A stretch of 64,000 bases of DNA from NCBI GenBank assembly GCA_963970005.1, contig CAXAMN010003570.1, forward strand, positions 302,954 to 366,953, written 5' to 3'. Each line of letters opens with the position of its first letter. The first letter of the stretch is position 1. Of this stretch, positions 63,599-64,000 are shown piece after piece. The translations under genes and the position numbers were made by a program. A model generated the notes under the pieces. It had not been told where the DNA came from, did no database searches, and saw nothing but the letters and a program-made list of their open reading frames with translations. This DNA comes from Durusdinium trenchii (Eukaryota > Sar > Dinophyceae > Suessiales > Symbiodiniaceae).

Positions 63599-64000
63599 CT
63601 CACATCCGAGCAGTGGCATTCAAAACGATGGTTTTGCATCCAGTTCAGCAACAGCCTACTTCTCAAACGGTTTGCAAGAGGCACAGTACTTTCCAGAAAT
63701 GGAAACGCTGAACAACATTCTTTCTCAGCCCCACAGCTGCGGTCCCTGCACAGGAGGATGCCAGTGAAGAAATGAGTGCCAAAAGAAGGCATGGTCTAGA
63801 ACTGTCAGTAGTGGCGGACTGAGCTGTGCGAGGGTTGGAGCTAGCTATGTCATGGAATCGTACTGTGGGACTTTGCAGTGAGGGGCTTGATTCTTGGAGA
63901 TAAACTCCTAATGCAAGGACAAATTCTCCATGGTGCTGTGGGGGAAAGTTTTTGGGAGAGGAACTTGGAGCAATGTGAGGCTTCAAAGTATACTTCTGCA

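Noticed and set aside
63586..63986. Pore exon of the second channel within the window
   Set aside because: All three minus frames were read for a TxExW-type filter and none was found; the pore must lie beyond the right edge.

Overview
The window looks like nuclear DNA of a dinoflagellate, most likely a Symbiodiniaceae-type alga. The signs are a 21-nt match to the dinoflagellate trans-spliced leader (minus strand, 48929-48949), EF-hand voltage-gated cation channel genes broken into many small exons, copia elements of dinoflagellate style, large methyltransferase/endonuclease LINE-like elements, and long tandem repeats with little compact coding sequence. A run of 10 N at 50971-50980 marks an assembly gap inside a repeat. 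No rRNA, tRNA, CRISPR or bacterial-type operon was seen.

Layout. 1-1330: gag of a copia element running off the left edge (minus). 1700-4940: mostly featureless, with one small cysteine-rich reading frame. 4943-11109: decayed LINE-like element (minus) with methyltransferase-like, endonuclease and pre-RT segments, interrupted by a 0.7-kb tandem/inverted repeat. 11350-12800: three units of an AG-rich 0.5-0.6 kb satellite. 14233-18340: copia element (plus) with two related LTRs and broken integrase, RT and RNase H. 18868-27444: second LINE family (minus), a mosaic in which the thumb/RNase H-like/zinc-ribbon module is iterated, bounded on both sides by CATA-type microsatellites. 31462-31797: 42-bp tandem repeat. 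38091-45510: whole copia insertion (minus) with 124/125-bp LTRs, 5-bp target duplication TATAC, gag to RNase H, and an extra membrane/coiled-coil ORF. 46390-47070: CpG-rich degenerate satellite. 48430-48950: 5' fragment of the second LINE family, carrying the spliced leader.

Host genes. 49050-55056 (minus) holds the exons of a single-domain voltage-gated cation channel: S1, S2, S3, arginine-rich S4, S5, a TMETWP pore, S6 and post-S6 helices. Its S3-S4 intron is almost entirely a 79-bp tandem repeat. Its S5-pore intron carries a 22-bp tandem repeat. 62325-63598 (minus) holds the S6 and EF-hand exons of a paralogous channel that continues beyond the right edge. One of its introns contains a single copy of the same 79-bp unit.

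Functionally the window is two tandem same-strand ion channel genes set among retrotransposons. Nearly every element ORF has frameshifts or stops. The host exons were found by reading short splice-bounded stretches, not long ORFs, so exon edges are inferences from GT/GC-AG signals.
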